Origin: Linanthus parryae
Taxonomy: Eukaryota; Streptophyta; Magnoliopsida; Ericales; Polemoniaceae
DNA: 64,000 nt
NCBI GenBank assembly: GCA_023055425.1
Contig: JALGPY010000071.1
Location: 62,001-126,000 of the forward strand
Direction of reading: 5' to 3'
Made by a program: the position numbers and the translations under genes. Shown here in pieces: positions 1 to 10,090 of this stretch. Every line of letters starts with the position of its first letter. Position 1 is the first letter of the stretch. The notes beneath the pieces are model-generated. The model was not told the origin of the DNA, ran no database searches, and was given only the letters and a program-made list of their open reading frames with translations.

Positions 1-1142
1 ACCACCCCCATTTTTGCATTGTACTTGGCCCGCATTGGATCATATATCCAGGGGTTGTTCCAGTGATCAGTTGTGTCCTCGTTGGCGAGATGAGTCCACT
101 TGGTCCTCCCGCTACAACCAAAGCGCTTGACTTGCATTACTTTAGGTAACACGCTCTTATCCATTTTATCTTCTCCCGTGGGAGCAGAGAAATCGCGCCT
201 GTAAATCTCAGCATTGCCACCATTAGCATCATCCTGGAAAAAGGCACCTTTATGATAATATCTTTGCATGAACCTCCTTTTTCGCTTGGGCTGAGCAGCA
301 ATAGCAGGTTTAGGATTTTCCCTTTCCCATACGCTTCTCTTCTTCTTCAAAAATGCATCACGGGCCTCCCGGTCCCTCTTAATCCTCGCCATCTCTCTCG
401 CCTTCCATGCTTCGTATTCTTCTGCTTCGTTTAATTCGTCATCAGTATCCACATCACCTATATCCCCCTGCCATTCCATATTCTTCTGAATTTCGAAATC
501 TTTCCTAACCTCCTCAACAACTATTCGTTTTGTTTCAATTCTTCTTTCTTCCAACCTCTTATTCATATATTCCTCCAGTGCCAATTCTTCTGCTTCAAGT
601 CTTTCACGCTCAAATACGGTGTGTCTCTTTGACTTTGTTACAAAAACAGGTTTGATCATCGCAGGTACCGTGAGTTGATCCTCTTCTTCCTCTTCCACCT
701 CTTCGTCTTCTTCTTCTTCGTCTTCCTCCTCCTGCTGTTGCCTGTGAAGCAACTTGAGCCTCAGTCTCTGCCTCCTTTCTCTAAGAGCATCTTCATCCTC
801 CTCTTCCTCCAAATCTAGTCCTTGTTGATTTTTGTTTTCCTCTTCAATGGTTGAGATAATAATCTCAGCTTGTCTAATACGCCTATGCTCAGCCCTTATC
901 TCCTCGCGATTATCTATCCTTAGACGTAACCTTGGGATATCTGGATCTTCTTCCTGACAACGAGGGAAAGGTTCATGAAGGGCCATCATCCGAATATCCT
1001 CGTATTCATCAACATAATCATCAGCAGCCCACACAGGAGCTTTCCCAGGCCAGTACCTTTTTACTCTAGTTTGGGCGATTTTCCCTCGAAGTTTGTCCCT
1101 AATAGCAATGATGGTATCGCTAACACCTGCTGTCACCGACAT
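1..1142 (-). CDS. MFAP1: MFAP1-like spliceosome-associated protein, copy 1 (stop codon just outside window)
   Basis: A single open frame of 380 codons runs from the ATG at 1142-1140 to the window edge. I read the frame through and found no internal stop. Copy 2 shows that the stop codon would lie about one codon outside. The protein starts [18 protein letters not shown], followed by [13 protein letters not shown], a long Glu/Asp/Arg-rich coiled-coil-like middle, and the conserved MFAP1 C-terminus with [27 protein letters not shown] and [17 protein letters not shown]1 proteins are nuclear and associate with the Prp38/tri-snRNP part of the spliceosome; that role is family knowledge. There is no intron in the frame. 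The acidic block is about ten residues shorter than in copy 2. Relative to the family pattern as I know it, the copy lacks a short segment after PRLR. It is probably one of two potentially coding paralogs here. Confidence 0.85.
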   Translation of the reverse strand, partial: MSVTAGVSDTIIAIRDKLRGKIAQTRVKRYWPGKAPVWAADDYVDEYEDIRMMALHEPFPRCQEEDPDIPRLRLRIDNREEIRAEHRRIRQAEIIISTIEEENKNQQGLDLEEEEDEDALRERRQRLRLKLLHRQQQEEEDEEEEDEEVEEEEEDQLTVPAMIKPVFVTKSKRHTVFERERLEAEELALEEYMNKRLEERRIETKRIVVEEVRKDFEIQKNMEWQGDIGDVDTDDELNEAEEYEAWKAREMARIKRDREARDAFLKKKRSVWERENPKPAIAAQPKRKRRFMQRYYHKGAFFQDDANGGNAEIYRRDFSAPTGEDKMDKSVLPKVMQVKRFGCSGRTKWTHLANEDTTDHWNNPWIYDPMRAKYNAKMGV

Positions 1143-2090
1143 GGTTATGCAAAATATGTTGGGTTATGCGTCAAGATCGACTGACTAAAACGTGTACTAC
1201 AGTCAACCACTATAACATGTACACAGTCCTCTACAACAATGCGGGTGAATTAACTCGCTCGCAGTGTCTCTGTTGGAACACTCTCGTTGACACAAGGCAA
1301 CTAATCATTATCAATTGAGAGAGGGCAATGTCCTTTTGTAGAGGGTTATAGGTGGCGGTGGTGAGTCCAACACACACTTGGAAACAATTCCATGCCCAAA
1401 AACACTTTTGGGCCACACTATTCTCCATGCCCGTATGTATCAACAATGAAAAGATGCTAAAAGCCCTAAGAATAAGACAGAAGCCCCAATTCAAATCCTG
1501 AGATAGACCCCCAAGTTTTGAAAAGGACACTTTCACGCCCTCTAGTTCGACTGAAGGACACTTTAACCCCATACAGTTTGATAAAAGACACTTTCACCCC
1601 TCAGTGTGCCGAATTTCAGAAAACTTGCACCCACTGATTATGAAGTCGCTAGTCTAGGAGTGAGGTACGTTATTGAAGATAGTTCTAGAGACAAATTTGC
1701 CCCCACCCCCTATGTCACGCAAAAAAGTCTATAATACCCTTGAGTAACGCTTACATTTTGCATTATACGGGGCACAAAGTTGTCCCAAAAACTCTTTCTA
1801 GTGACATATCCCAATTCCAGACTAACGGCGTCACAATATGGGGTGTAAGTTTCATGAAGTTATGCACAATGAAGGGGTGGAAGCGTCTTTTTTGAAATCT
1901 GAAGGGTGAAAGTGTCCATCAATCAAACTAGAGAGGGTAAAAGGACTTCAGTTCCACTCACTCGTCCCCTCTAGCTACTTATTCTCCTTCTCTCCCCCCT
2001 TCCCTTTTTTTTGTCCGTTGGCAAATGAAGTGGAATTCTGAAAGGCCTTGTGCAGTTAGGCGTGTAGTCGTCCTAGCCTTGGAATGAATT
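1143..2090. other. 5' flank of MFAP1 copy 1 with a conserved foldback segment
   Basis: No coding region is visible. The first ~250 bases (leader with TTCCACTATAACATGTACAC-type sequence and CTCTGTTGGAACACT) recur upstream of all the MFAP1 copies, so they belong to the duplicated unit. From about 1513 to 1950 the two arms form an imperfect inverted repeat of roughly 110 bases built on GGACACTTTCACCCC-type words. The same foldback sits at the same place in the other units (34304-34872 and 49363-50032). Confidence 0.55.
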
Positions 2091-2677
2091 AGATGGATGA
2101 AAGAATCGATCTTTATTTAGTTAGTTATTCTGGGTATAATACCACTGAATACAATACTCACTAAACTACCCAAACTTGTACCGCAGATGAACTGTTCGAT
2201 GAATTGAACCTTGAACACCTTGCTTTAGTTTAGAGAACTTACTAATGAAAGTCTTTCTTCATGTTTGTGTCTGGCTTTTCCTGGGGGCGCTTACAGCTAG
2301 TTAGAAGTGAAAACCCAAGTAATGAAGTAATTGTTATAACTTACAATGTTATGTTTTCTGAAAATGCTCACCCACCAAAAGAAAAAGACTTCCATGTAAA
2401 CCTCCCCTGGAAGTACCACCTTATTGTCAACTTTCTTGTGGGGATTTTATTGAGTATGTATCTTTTTGGGGCATTTTTATTTGCTCAGTGCAGTGACTTA
2501 ACGTACGGTATCGTATTTAAATTCCTTTCGTAGCTTCCACAAATAGAGTGCCTGTAGCAAATGACTTGGTGATTTTGAAATATGTTTTGGCTTATTTGTA
2601 CAAATTGTGAAAGGAATGGTGCTAGAATGGTAAGTATTATTTAGGTATATTACAATCATGTAACCTCTATAGTTCTC

Positions 2678-2976
2678 ATGGATGATTGGTTCAGGTCTGA
2701 AATGGGGAAATGTGTAATATGGGCAACAGTAGATGATTTGGCGAGGAACAAAAGGAGGGTTCTTTCTTGTTATTGTCAAATTTTACGGAGACTTAATTCC
2801 CCTGATTTGCCATTGACTTTGGCAGCAAGACTGGCCAAGAAGGCTGAGGTTCGTGGGATTTTTATGCTGGCTTCTGAGGAGCAATCTCTCCACAACATCG
2901 ACTATCTTATGGATGTTGCTGAGCACTCCCTCTCCCGCTTGAGGCAAAGAGAAATCCCAAAATACACCTGTAAGCT

Positions 2977-3016
<40 letters not shown>

Positions 3017-3406
3017 TTGCGTGTTTGTAAATTAGTTTAGCTTAGGCATACCTGCATAACTGAAACATATAAATTGTTCAACGTCGCCAGAATTCTGATT
3101 GGATGATGAAATATGAAAATTGAAGTTTTCTGTTCCTATATCTAACCAGATTGGATCATGAGAATATTCTTGGTATGAAAGAACAAGTTCTCATTAATGC
3201 TTTGTTAAATAGGTCAGAAGGCACCATAAGTTTCTTCTTAATACAATACAGACCAGAGTTACAAGAAATTGCTCAACAAGGTGCGATATGTGATTCCCAA
3301 TCAAGGGTTGTTCGCGATCAAGATTGTTAATTATGGCAACATAGGAAATATATCAATTCCAGGCCCATTGAAGCAACTTCCAGAAGTTTGGTTCTCTATT
3401 CCATAA
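2678..3406 (+). pseudogene. LYR-motif protein-like gene, copy A (damaged)
   Basis: An exon-like frame at 2678-2971 begins MDDWFRSEMGKCVIWATVDDLARN and continues with VLSCYCQILRRLNSPDLPLTL, AARLAKKAEVRGIFMLASEEQSLHN and REIPKYT. It ends at a GTAAG donor. The family signature, L-Y-R followed by ILR, has decayed here to CYC. LYR proteins are small mitochondrial accessory factors for Fe-S or respiratory-complex assembly; assignment rests on the motif and the downstream Phe. Copy B (36149) has an ATG eight codons earlier. In copy A that stretch is replaced by about 125 unrelated bases (2544-2668). A second exon-like segment (3152-3406), parallel to 36654-36905, has lost its frame. Probably a pseudogene. 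Confidence 0.5.
2981..3014. repeat. (GT)n microsatellite in LYR-like intron, copy A
   Basis: Seventeen GT units start about 10 bases after the intron donor. The paralogous position in copy B (36467-36516) is a (CT)n tract instead. Confidence 0.95.
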
Positions 3407-3676
3407 AATGCAACCCTTTCCACTGAGAGTAACTTTTCAACCTTTACTAATCAGTTAGCGGGATTTAGACTTCACTTCACCTAGTTAAAATGTTCATGTC
3501 TGTCATCTTGCAGATATGTGAAGTTTGTTTTGTGTGTGCAAGTGCCACAGCCAGCAAGCTCATTGAGGTCGTCAACACGCAGTGTATATATATAGATGCA
3601 AAAGGTATTTTCTCCATAATTCAGGGGGCAAAATGTATTTCCCCCATAAATGGAGGGTGGTTTTTGTCTTTTACCC

Positions 3677-3766
<90 letters not shown>
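3677..3766. repeat. (TTA)n microsatellite
   Basis: About 30 uninterrupted TTA/ATT units. The paralogous locus in unit 2 is the compound ATT/GAT/ATTTTT tract at 37373-37488. Confidence 0.95.
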
Positions 3767-3767
<1 letters not shown>

Positions 3768-4872
3768 TACTACCCCCGGGTTTAAAAGCTATGGACTATG
3801 GAGTTTGTGGTTTTTTTGGTTAGCTTTACATGATTTTGATGTAGTACTTCCCATTTCCTGGGGCTTTGCCTGCCAGCTGGCAAAACCAATTTGTTATATA
3901 TCGAATTTTGACTCAAAAGAGTACATAGGCGATCTGAATGATACCCCCGAGTTCTATGGTACAGGTTGATGACGACCTAAAGCCTATGACAGGGAATTAA
4001 CTATCCCTGATGTGTTTGACAAAGAGAAAGGACATTCAGAAGAATGGAACGAAACCTGCCATAGTAATTGCAAAGAGACGAGCCAAGACCCAGGTTGATA
4101 GCATTGCCCGACCCCCAAGCCTAAAGCCAAGATGAAGATCAACAATAGCATTGAACTAACCAACAAACATATTACCAGATCTTTCCAACACTTTAGGTTA
4201 TTCCTGGTTTCATATTGCCTGCTACTCAATTAGTGTTGTAAGTACTTTAGAACCTATTTTGGCAAAATCACTAATATCACCTTGTGTAATGTGTTCTCTC
4301 GTAATAGAATATAGATACCGATTCCAATCATAAAAAAATAACATACGCATATTATGTTTGAGTGCATGCAACAATGCCAAATCTTCTACTTGATACATTT
4401 TTTTGCAAGTAGTGTTGGGACCGCAAGAATATTAGGCACGAATGTTCGCGGCATTTGGTGGGTAACATGATTTCAGACATATCTCCAGGATTTGTAATCA
4501 TTCCACAGGTGAGGACTTTTACCAAGTTGGAGATCTTAAAATCTTTTGAACTTTTCGCAACGACAAAAGTTATGTTTCACAATTGTGCATCTATCATTTT
4601 TTATCACAATTATGCATCTAGATTCACACAAAGGTAATGTTCCACGGAAGCTTTCCTTACCCGATATGTGCAACCCAATGGTGATAGTTTCCTCCAACAT
4701 TTTAGCAACGTAATGTATATCTTTAGCTATATCAAAACATTAACAAATCATTCTATTATTCAATTTAATGAAACGGTTCATACTCCAATTCATTAAATAA
4801 GTCATTCTATCTTAAATAGCTTGTTTTTCGTAACTTTTTTGTTGGGTGTTAAGACAATACCGAGTGAGCGAG

Positions 4873-4880
4873 TATAAATA
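4873..4880 (+). promoter_or_regulatory. Possible TATA box, conserved in a paralogous segment
   Basis: TATAAATA in the context GCGAGTATAAATAGCCATG. The same context occurs at 57931-57938, inside otherwise diverged flanks, which suggests a former core promoter reading rightward. No intact gene follows in either place. Confidence 0.35.
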
Positions 4881-5229
4881 GCCATGGATTCACATTGAAA
4901 CAATGAGAACGAAATCACACGCATTGTTTGAATCATGCGATTCTCCACAGTATTTCTCTTGCTAACCCAATGTATATAGGACGGGATGATGGGCTTGGAA
5001 ATGATGAGAATTTTTTAGGCTCGTAATCTGTGACTATTGAACCACACCAATGTTCTTAACGGTTCACAAGTCACAATTGTATGAACAAAGCAAGACTAGC
5101 CAAGGAATGTGCAACAACATTATTAGGGTGCTCCAATCCTGATATAAGTCGCACTATTGGATAAACTAGACAAATTGAAACTAGAAAAATAAAGCACAAT
5201 GCAATTGCTAGTTTTTGCAGGAGCAGATG

Positions 5230-5322
5230 AACCAGATGCGACTAATCTCGTCGAGTTATCAGATGCGACTAATCTCGTAGATGAACCAGACAAGACCGAA
5301 CTGTCAGACACGATTAATCTCG
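5230..5322. repeat. Short imperfect tandem repeat
   Basis: Three diverging units built on the word GCGACTAATCTCGT, about 27-45 bases apart. Translated on the + strand they give repeated D-A-T-N-L-V motifs, but the frame is short and has no recognisable relatives, so I treat it as a simple repeat. Confidence 0.6.
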
Positions 5323-5502
5323 CACTTCACTATCACGACACGGAAGACAGGCGCAAGAGAAGTGCGAGATGGTCACTTTTGGTCACGCCACACTGTTTTG
5401 GGCGTAACTTGATGTACAGGGATCAGAATGCCTATTATAATATGATTTCGGAAAGCTCTCGGCGAGGCCTACACGAATGACACCTGACTATATGCCTTAG
5501 CC

Positions 5503-6206
5503 ATTATACACATGACTATATGCCTTAGTCAGAGTAGCAACACTATCACAACCGATAGATATTGGTGAAATCGGTTTGGCCCACAATGAAATCTCATACA
5601 CTAAATTCCTTAGCCATTCAGCCTCATTACCGGCTGCAGCCAATGCTACAAATTCAAATTCTATTGTCGATTATTAATGCAAGTTTGCTTCTTTGAAGCC
5701 CATGAGATTGCCCCTCCTCCAAGTAGAAAAACCCATCCACTATTTGAGGAATGATCTTCCATATTGTTTATCCAACTTGCATTAGAATATCCTTCTAGAA
5801 CCGAAGGACTTCGACTGTATGTCAAACCATAATTTATGGTTTTTCTTAAGTATTTAAATACTCTCCTCATTGCCTGCCAATGATGTGTGCTTGGATTACT
5901 AGTATACCTACTTAGCTTTCCAACAGCAAATGCTATATCTGGTCGTGTACTAATCATGGCATACATTAGACAACCAATAGCCCTAGAGCATTTCTTGCCT
6001 TGGTTAGGCAACAATTTAACATTTGGTTCCATCAGAGTACTAACCAGAGAACAGTTTTCACAGTTAAATTTCTTTAATACATTCTCAATGTAATGAGATT
6101 GAGAAATAGTAATGGCCTTGTTCTCACGTTTAATCCCAATACCTAGGATTACTTCAGCCTCCCCCATATCCTTCATTGAAAATTTAGATGACAAAAATTC
6201 CTTCAT
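5503..6206 (-). pseudogene. Ty1/copia reverse transcriptase C-terminus and RNase H, relic
   Basis: The frame 6206-5661 encodes the end of a copia RT (SSKFSMKDMGEAEVILGI, then CLMYAMISTRPDIAFAVGKL) and the start of RNase H (GGGAISWASKKQTC). After a stop and a frameshift near 5665, RNase H continues in another frame with IEFEFVALAAAGNEAEWL and IGCDSVATL, down to about 5503. The YVDD region, integrase, protease, gag and LTRs are absent. This is a truncated, dead pol fragment. Confidence 0.85.
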
Positions 6207-6257
6207 TTGATATTAATACCGAAAGGTGTAAAACTTGTATGCTGACTTAGATAACTA

Positions 6258-6404
6258 GACAACATTTTAAGGATGTTAAAAGGAACTTTAAGGTGCTTGA
6301 ATTAATTCATAGTGATCTATGTGACTTTCATGCAACACCGTCTGTAGGAAACAAAAAGTATGTTATTACATTTATAGACCACGCTACACGGTTCTTTGTA
6401 GGAT
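6258..6404 (+). pseudogene. Ty1/copia integrase fragment
   Basis: A short segment translates on the + strand as LELIHSDLCDFHATPSVG and KYVITFIDHATR, the beginning of a copia integrase core with its first catalytic Asp (HSDLC). It lies head-to-head with the pol relic on the opposite strand, so the two are not one collinear element. Nothing of the rest of the integrase follows. Confidence 0.75.
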
Positions 6405-6868
6405 TTTTGTGGTGTTTAGAATGGGAACAATTGTACTTGAATATTCTCTGAGTCCTGGTATCACTCTCAGATTAAAGTATTTCGGCGGTATGCACAAAAT
6501 CTATAATCGGATAAAACAGAGACTTTATCAAGAACGAATATGGTGTTTGCTATGGAATCCGAACTCACAGGTTCTCTCTGTGTTTCTGAATTCGACCAAA
6601 CTGACAATAGTGAGGGAGAACCGCCAGGGACGTTGCCCCTTGGACCCCACCGGGGGCGCTGCCCCCGAATCCCCGTCGGGGGCTGCGCCCCGAATCCCCG
6701 CAGTCGTCCGGGAGTTCTTTGTCCAAGATATTAACATAGTTGTGTGCACTCGTGTATTCCACACCTCCTAACGTCTATAATGAATGCCAATGTCTACTTT
6801 GGTCGTAAGTAAATCCGATTACACAAATGGCCGAATACACTAAAATCACCAACATGATCAGAACTTAT
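6405..6868. other. Unassigned sequence with a GC-rich palindromic patch
   Basis: No gene recognised. At 6630-6710 two near-identical copies of a G/C-rich unit (CGGGGGC, TGCSCCC, CGAATCCCCG) follow each other and can fold on themselves. They stand out against AT-rich surroundings. Position next to copia debris suggests an LTR remnant, but no partner LTR is visible. Confidence 0.45.
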
Positions 6869-7117
6869 TTAATTGCGATTATCTATTTTTCTCTTTGAGA
6901 GACGACGTAATCTTGGGATATTTGGATGTATTTCCTGACGAGGGAAAGGTTCATCAAGGGCCTTTCGAATATCGCCGTATTCATCAACATGATCATCAGC
7001 AGACCACTCAGGAGCTTTCCTAGGCCAGTATCTTTTTACTTCAGTTCGGCTGATTTTGCCTCTAAGTTTATCCCTAACAGCAATGATGGTATCACTAACA
7101 CATGCTGTCACCGACAT
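6869..7117 (-). pseudogene. MFAP1: MFAP1-like N-terminal fragment, copy 4
   Basis: 82 codons starting MSVTACVSDTIIAVRDKLRG and KVKRYWPRKAPEW-type sequence match the N-terminus of the other MFAP1 copies. It stops soon after PRLRRLSKRKIDNRN, so the coiled-coil middle and the conserved C-terminus are missing. Unlike copies 1-3 it keeps a RRLS..KIDNR segment that is present in family members as I know them. It therefore did not arise from copies 1-3 by simple recent duplication. Its leader continues to 7210 and, after an inserted LTR element, resumes at 9053. Not functional. Confidence 0.85.
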
Positions 7118-7215
7118 GGTTTATGCGAAATCTGTTTGGTTTTGCTGCAAGATCGACTGACTAAAACGTGCAAAGTACGTAAACTACAACAAGTGCGTAA
7201 AATATTACCCGGAGT

Positions 7216-7610
7216 GTTAGAAAACGATGCGCGGAAGCACGATGCCAGTTGTTGGGGGAACCAAGAAGAGTGATTAGACAAAGAAGAAGATGAAGACAAC
7301 ACAACGATATAACGTGGTTCACTAGCTTTTGGCTAGCTACATCCACGACAAAAACGTACCAATTTTATTGGTGAGAGAGCCAATAATAATCCAAGACACA
7401 CCACACATGTCAATAGAAAAGTCCTACACCCATATATAGGCATAAACTAGTGACTTGTGCCAAAGCAACGTCCAAACGTTGCCAAAACGAACAAGGAAAC
7501 AATTCCAAAACGAACAAGGAAACAATTCCAAAACGAACAAGGAAACAATCCTTAGCCGCCTTGGACCAAGTCAATTGTCAGTGCTAGGTTTGAATCACCA
7601 AAATCTAACA
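7216..7610 (-). repeat. 3' LTR of TRIM-like element
   Basis: 395 bases, TG...CA ends on the plus strand as read here. It has three copies of the AAACGAACAAGGAAACAAT unit, where the other LTR has two. Confidence 0.88.
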
Positions 7611-8451
7611 AATCTCCACCTTGATTCAAACACCCTAGCAACCAATCCAATGCTCCTCATCAATCCAATTGTTGATGCGCCTCCCAATCAAGAACGCCTC
7701 CACCCAGTTCACCAAATCATTACTCCGATTGCCATCCGTCATTTCAACGAATAGGCCAATTGTAGATGCACCTCCAACAATCAAATTTGAAGTGCTCCAC
7801 CCTAATCGAAACGATCGACCAATCAACCGATAGAACATATTCCCAAATTTGCGGTATTTGAATACATTCACTATGCGCCACAACAAGCGCATCTTTGCGT
7901 CTCAACAAACGCGTAGACTTGTGTGTCTCAACCAACACACTGTAATGCACCATGACACAATGCATCTCTCCAATATCATCACAATGACACTTGGTGATGA
8001 AAGTGCCTATCAATCAATGTCATGCCAATTGCGCCGCCAATATACCGCACCAAGACGCCAAACGAGACACCCCAATAACGTGCCAACAACCAATGCGTGC
8101 ACAATAACACGCCGCCAATCAATACATTCCCAATAACATGTAACCAACAATCCATGCTCAATAACGCGTCACCAATCAATTGTGTGCCAACAAGGCAAAT
8201 CAATTGCTCCATGCCACGAGCCAAATCCGCCGGTTGATCCGAGCCGTCTCCACCTTGACTTGAATCCTCCTAGCGGCCTGAACAAGATCGCTCCATGCCG
8301 ATGCTCCAACTCTCACGTGTTCGTGCAACGGATGATCCCAATTTAGATCCACACGCCCAATGCTCCATGTTGGAAGCTCGATTGCACCGGAACGCCAATT
8401 GCACGTGAACTTCCAAATTCGGGCTAGAATGCGCGCCCGATGCTCTATGGC

Positions 8452-8562
8452 AAAGAACCCGATAGCTCCCACAATAAGGAACCCGATTGTTCCCCCAATA
8501 AGAAACCCGACAGCTCCCACAACAAGGAACTCAATAGTTCCCCCAATAAGGAAATTGGTGGT
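8452..8562. repeat. Tandem repeat in the core of the TRIM-like element
   Basis: About four units of roughly 30 bases (words CCCGATAGCTCCCACAATAAGG and variants, in part). On the minus strand they give a repetitive hydrophobic reading (FLIGGTIGFLIVGAIGF). I regard it as a repeat, not a membrane protein. Confidence 0.65.
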
Positions 8563-8671
8563 GGGTGTACCAACTATATTCTCATCAACACGATAGATCT
8601 TCATCCCAAACGATTTCGCAATTACTCTTCACCAACGAACCCAAACCCAACAACCTGACTCTGATACCACT

Positions 8672-9047
8672 TGTTAGAAAACGATGCACGGAAGCACGAT
8701 GCCAGCTGTTGGGGAACCAAGAAGAGCGATTAGACGAAGAAGAAGATGAAGATCAACACAACGATATAACATGGTTCACGAGTTTTTAGGCTAGCTACAT
8801 CCACGACAAAAACGATTCAATTTTATTGTTGAGAGAGCCAATAACAATCCAAGACACACCACACATGTCAATAGAAGAGTCCTACACCCATATATAGGCC
8901 TAAACTAGTGACTTGTGCCCAAAGCAACGTCCAAACGTTGCCAAAACGAACAAGGAAACAATTCCGAAACGAACAAGGAAACAATTCCTTAACCGTCTTG
9001 GACCAAGTCAATTTTCTATGCTAGGTTTGAATCACCAAAATTTAACA
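8672..9047 (-). repeat. 5' LTR of TRIM-like element
   Basis: 376 bases, clearly homologous to 7216-7610 with scattered substitutions. Bordered inside by the tRNA-Met primer-binding site. Confidence 0.88.
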
Positions 9048-9435
9048 CGGAGCTTCCACTATAACAAGTACTATAACAGGTACATAATCCTTTTCAACAA
9101 TGTGGGTAAACTAAACACGTTAGGTGGAAGAATATTGTGTCGCAGCCACACAAACAAGCTAGCTGTGTTCTCTCTGTTGGAACACTCGTTGACACAAGGC
9201 AATTAATAATAGTAATCAATTGTGAGAGGACAATGTCCTTTTATAATAGGGTTTGGTGGCGGTCGTGAATCCAAGTAGGACCAACGGCTTTGACCGCCCC
9301 ACACACACACATGGAAACAATTCCACGCCACAATCGTCATAGAACCTCATAAGTAGTAGATCACAAGCTAGCAGCTGATCGTGACCAAAACCTACTCGTC
9401 ATAGAACCTTTTCTTTGACATTCTTGGTTGAGATA

Positions 9436-9655
9436 ATGAAGAATCACATGCTTGTCCCACGTCCAAGTGCCAATCGATCAAGAGGGAGTGAATTACCACA
9501 CGACATAATTCGCGAAATCCTCCCCGATTGCCTACCAGATCTCTTCTACGCTTCAAGTGCGTCTGCAAATTCTGGTATGATCTCATAACCTCTAGTGACT
9601 TCATTATCAAGTACAACAAGGACAATCGTCGTAACCAAAACAACAATGGATTTTC
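9436..9655 (+). pseudogene. F-box protein gene, 5' part (interrupted by CACTA element)
   Basis: From the ATG at 9436 the frame gives MKNHMLVPRPS and then the F-box itself, ELPHDIIREILP. After a one-base deletion near 9521-9526 it continues in the next frame as LPTRSLLRFKCVCKFWYDLI and SSDFIIKYN. That is a canonical plant F-box, the SKP1-binding part of an SCF ubiquitin ligase. At 9655 the gene is cut by a CACTA transposon and resumes at 29974 in the same reading frame. The frameshift and the 20 kb insertion make it a pseudogene unless the transposon is spliced out, which the frameshift would still defeat. Confidence 0.85.
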
Positions 9656-10090
9656 CACTACTAGAATTATTGGCTTTAGCCACGGGCTAAAAGTGTGGCA
9701 AAAACACGTATTACCGTGGCTAAAAGTATTAGCCACGGGACAAGCCACGGTAGGCGGACGTGGCAATAAGAGGCGTGGTTTTTTAGGTTTGCCACGGGTA
9801 ACAGCCGTGGTAATTTTTTTGCCACGGTAAGTCCCGTGGCTGTTTGTTTTCTACTAGGTAGCCACGGTTAATTCAATATCCGTGGCTAAAGACTTTATTA
9901 GCCACATGCTTTAGCCGTGGCCAATACTAATATGCGCCACGCTTGTAAACTGTGGCCACAGAGTTCATTCGCCACAACCTTTTACCGTGGCTAGTATTTC
10001 TCTGCGCCACGCTAGTTAACCGTGGCTATGGTATTTATAGCCAATATTAAATTGAGGTAGCCACGTCAATCTACCGTGGCTAATTGTTGT
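9656..10090. repeat. CACTA left subterminal repeats
   Basis: More than a dozen GCCACGG or CCGTGGC words in both orientations, spaced 15-60 bases apart. In En/Spm elements such motifs are the binding sites of the accessory protein TNPA; that role is inferred here. Confidence 0.8.

Larger units (their letters stand above)
3780..5500. other. Non-coding tail of unit 1, no gene recognised
   Basis: Segments of this stretch are paralogous to 37495-37845 (up to about 4290), to 53940-54390 (from about 4330) and to 57770-57990 (from about 4790). It is therefore part of the duplicated unit and was broken up elsewhere by insertions. Short open frames in it show no recognisable domain. A TATA-like site and a short tandem repeat inside it are listed separately. 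Confidence 0.5.
7216..9047 (-). mobile_element. Small non-autonomous LTR retrotransposon (TRIM-like) in MFAP1 copy 4 leader
   Basis: Two direct repeats starting TGTTAGAAAACGATG and ending TTAACA/CTAACA flank a 1.06 kb core with no gag or pol frame. A 5-bp target duplication, CGGAG, lies on both sides (7211-7215 and 9048-9052). A primer-binding site complementary to initiator tRNA-Met (TGGTATCAGAG on the minus strand, 8659-8669) abuts the right LTR, so the element points left. Its polypurine tract region (GAATCAAGGTGGAG on the minus strand, near 7612-7627) matches that of the element in MFAP1 copy 3, so both belong to one family. Confidence 0.9.

Noticed and set aside
3582..3785. Poly-Tyr and poly-Ile frames
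   Set aside because: Translations of the (TTA)n microsatellite.
5661..6404. One copia element spanning both fragments
   Set aside because: RT/RNase H reads on the minus strand and integrase on the plus strand, so they cannot be one collinear element without an inversion, for which there is no junction evidence.
8200..8604. Hydrophobic 134-codon frame that looks like a membrane protein
   Set aside because: It is the translation of the tandem repeat in a non-coding TRIM-like core; no relatives and no start context.
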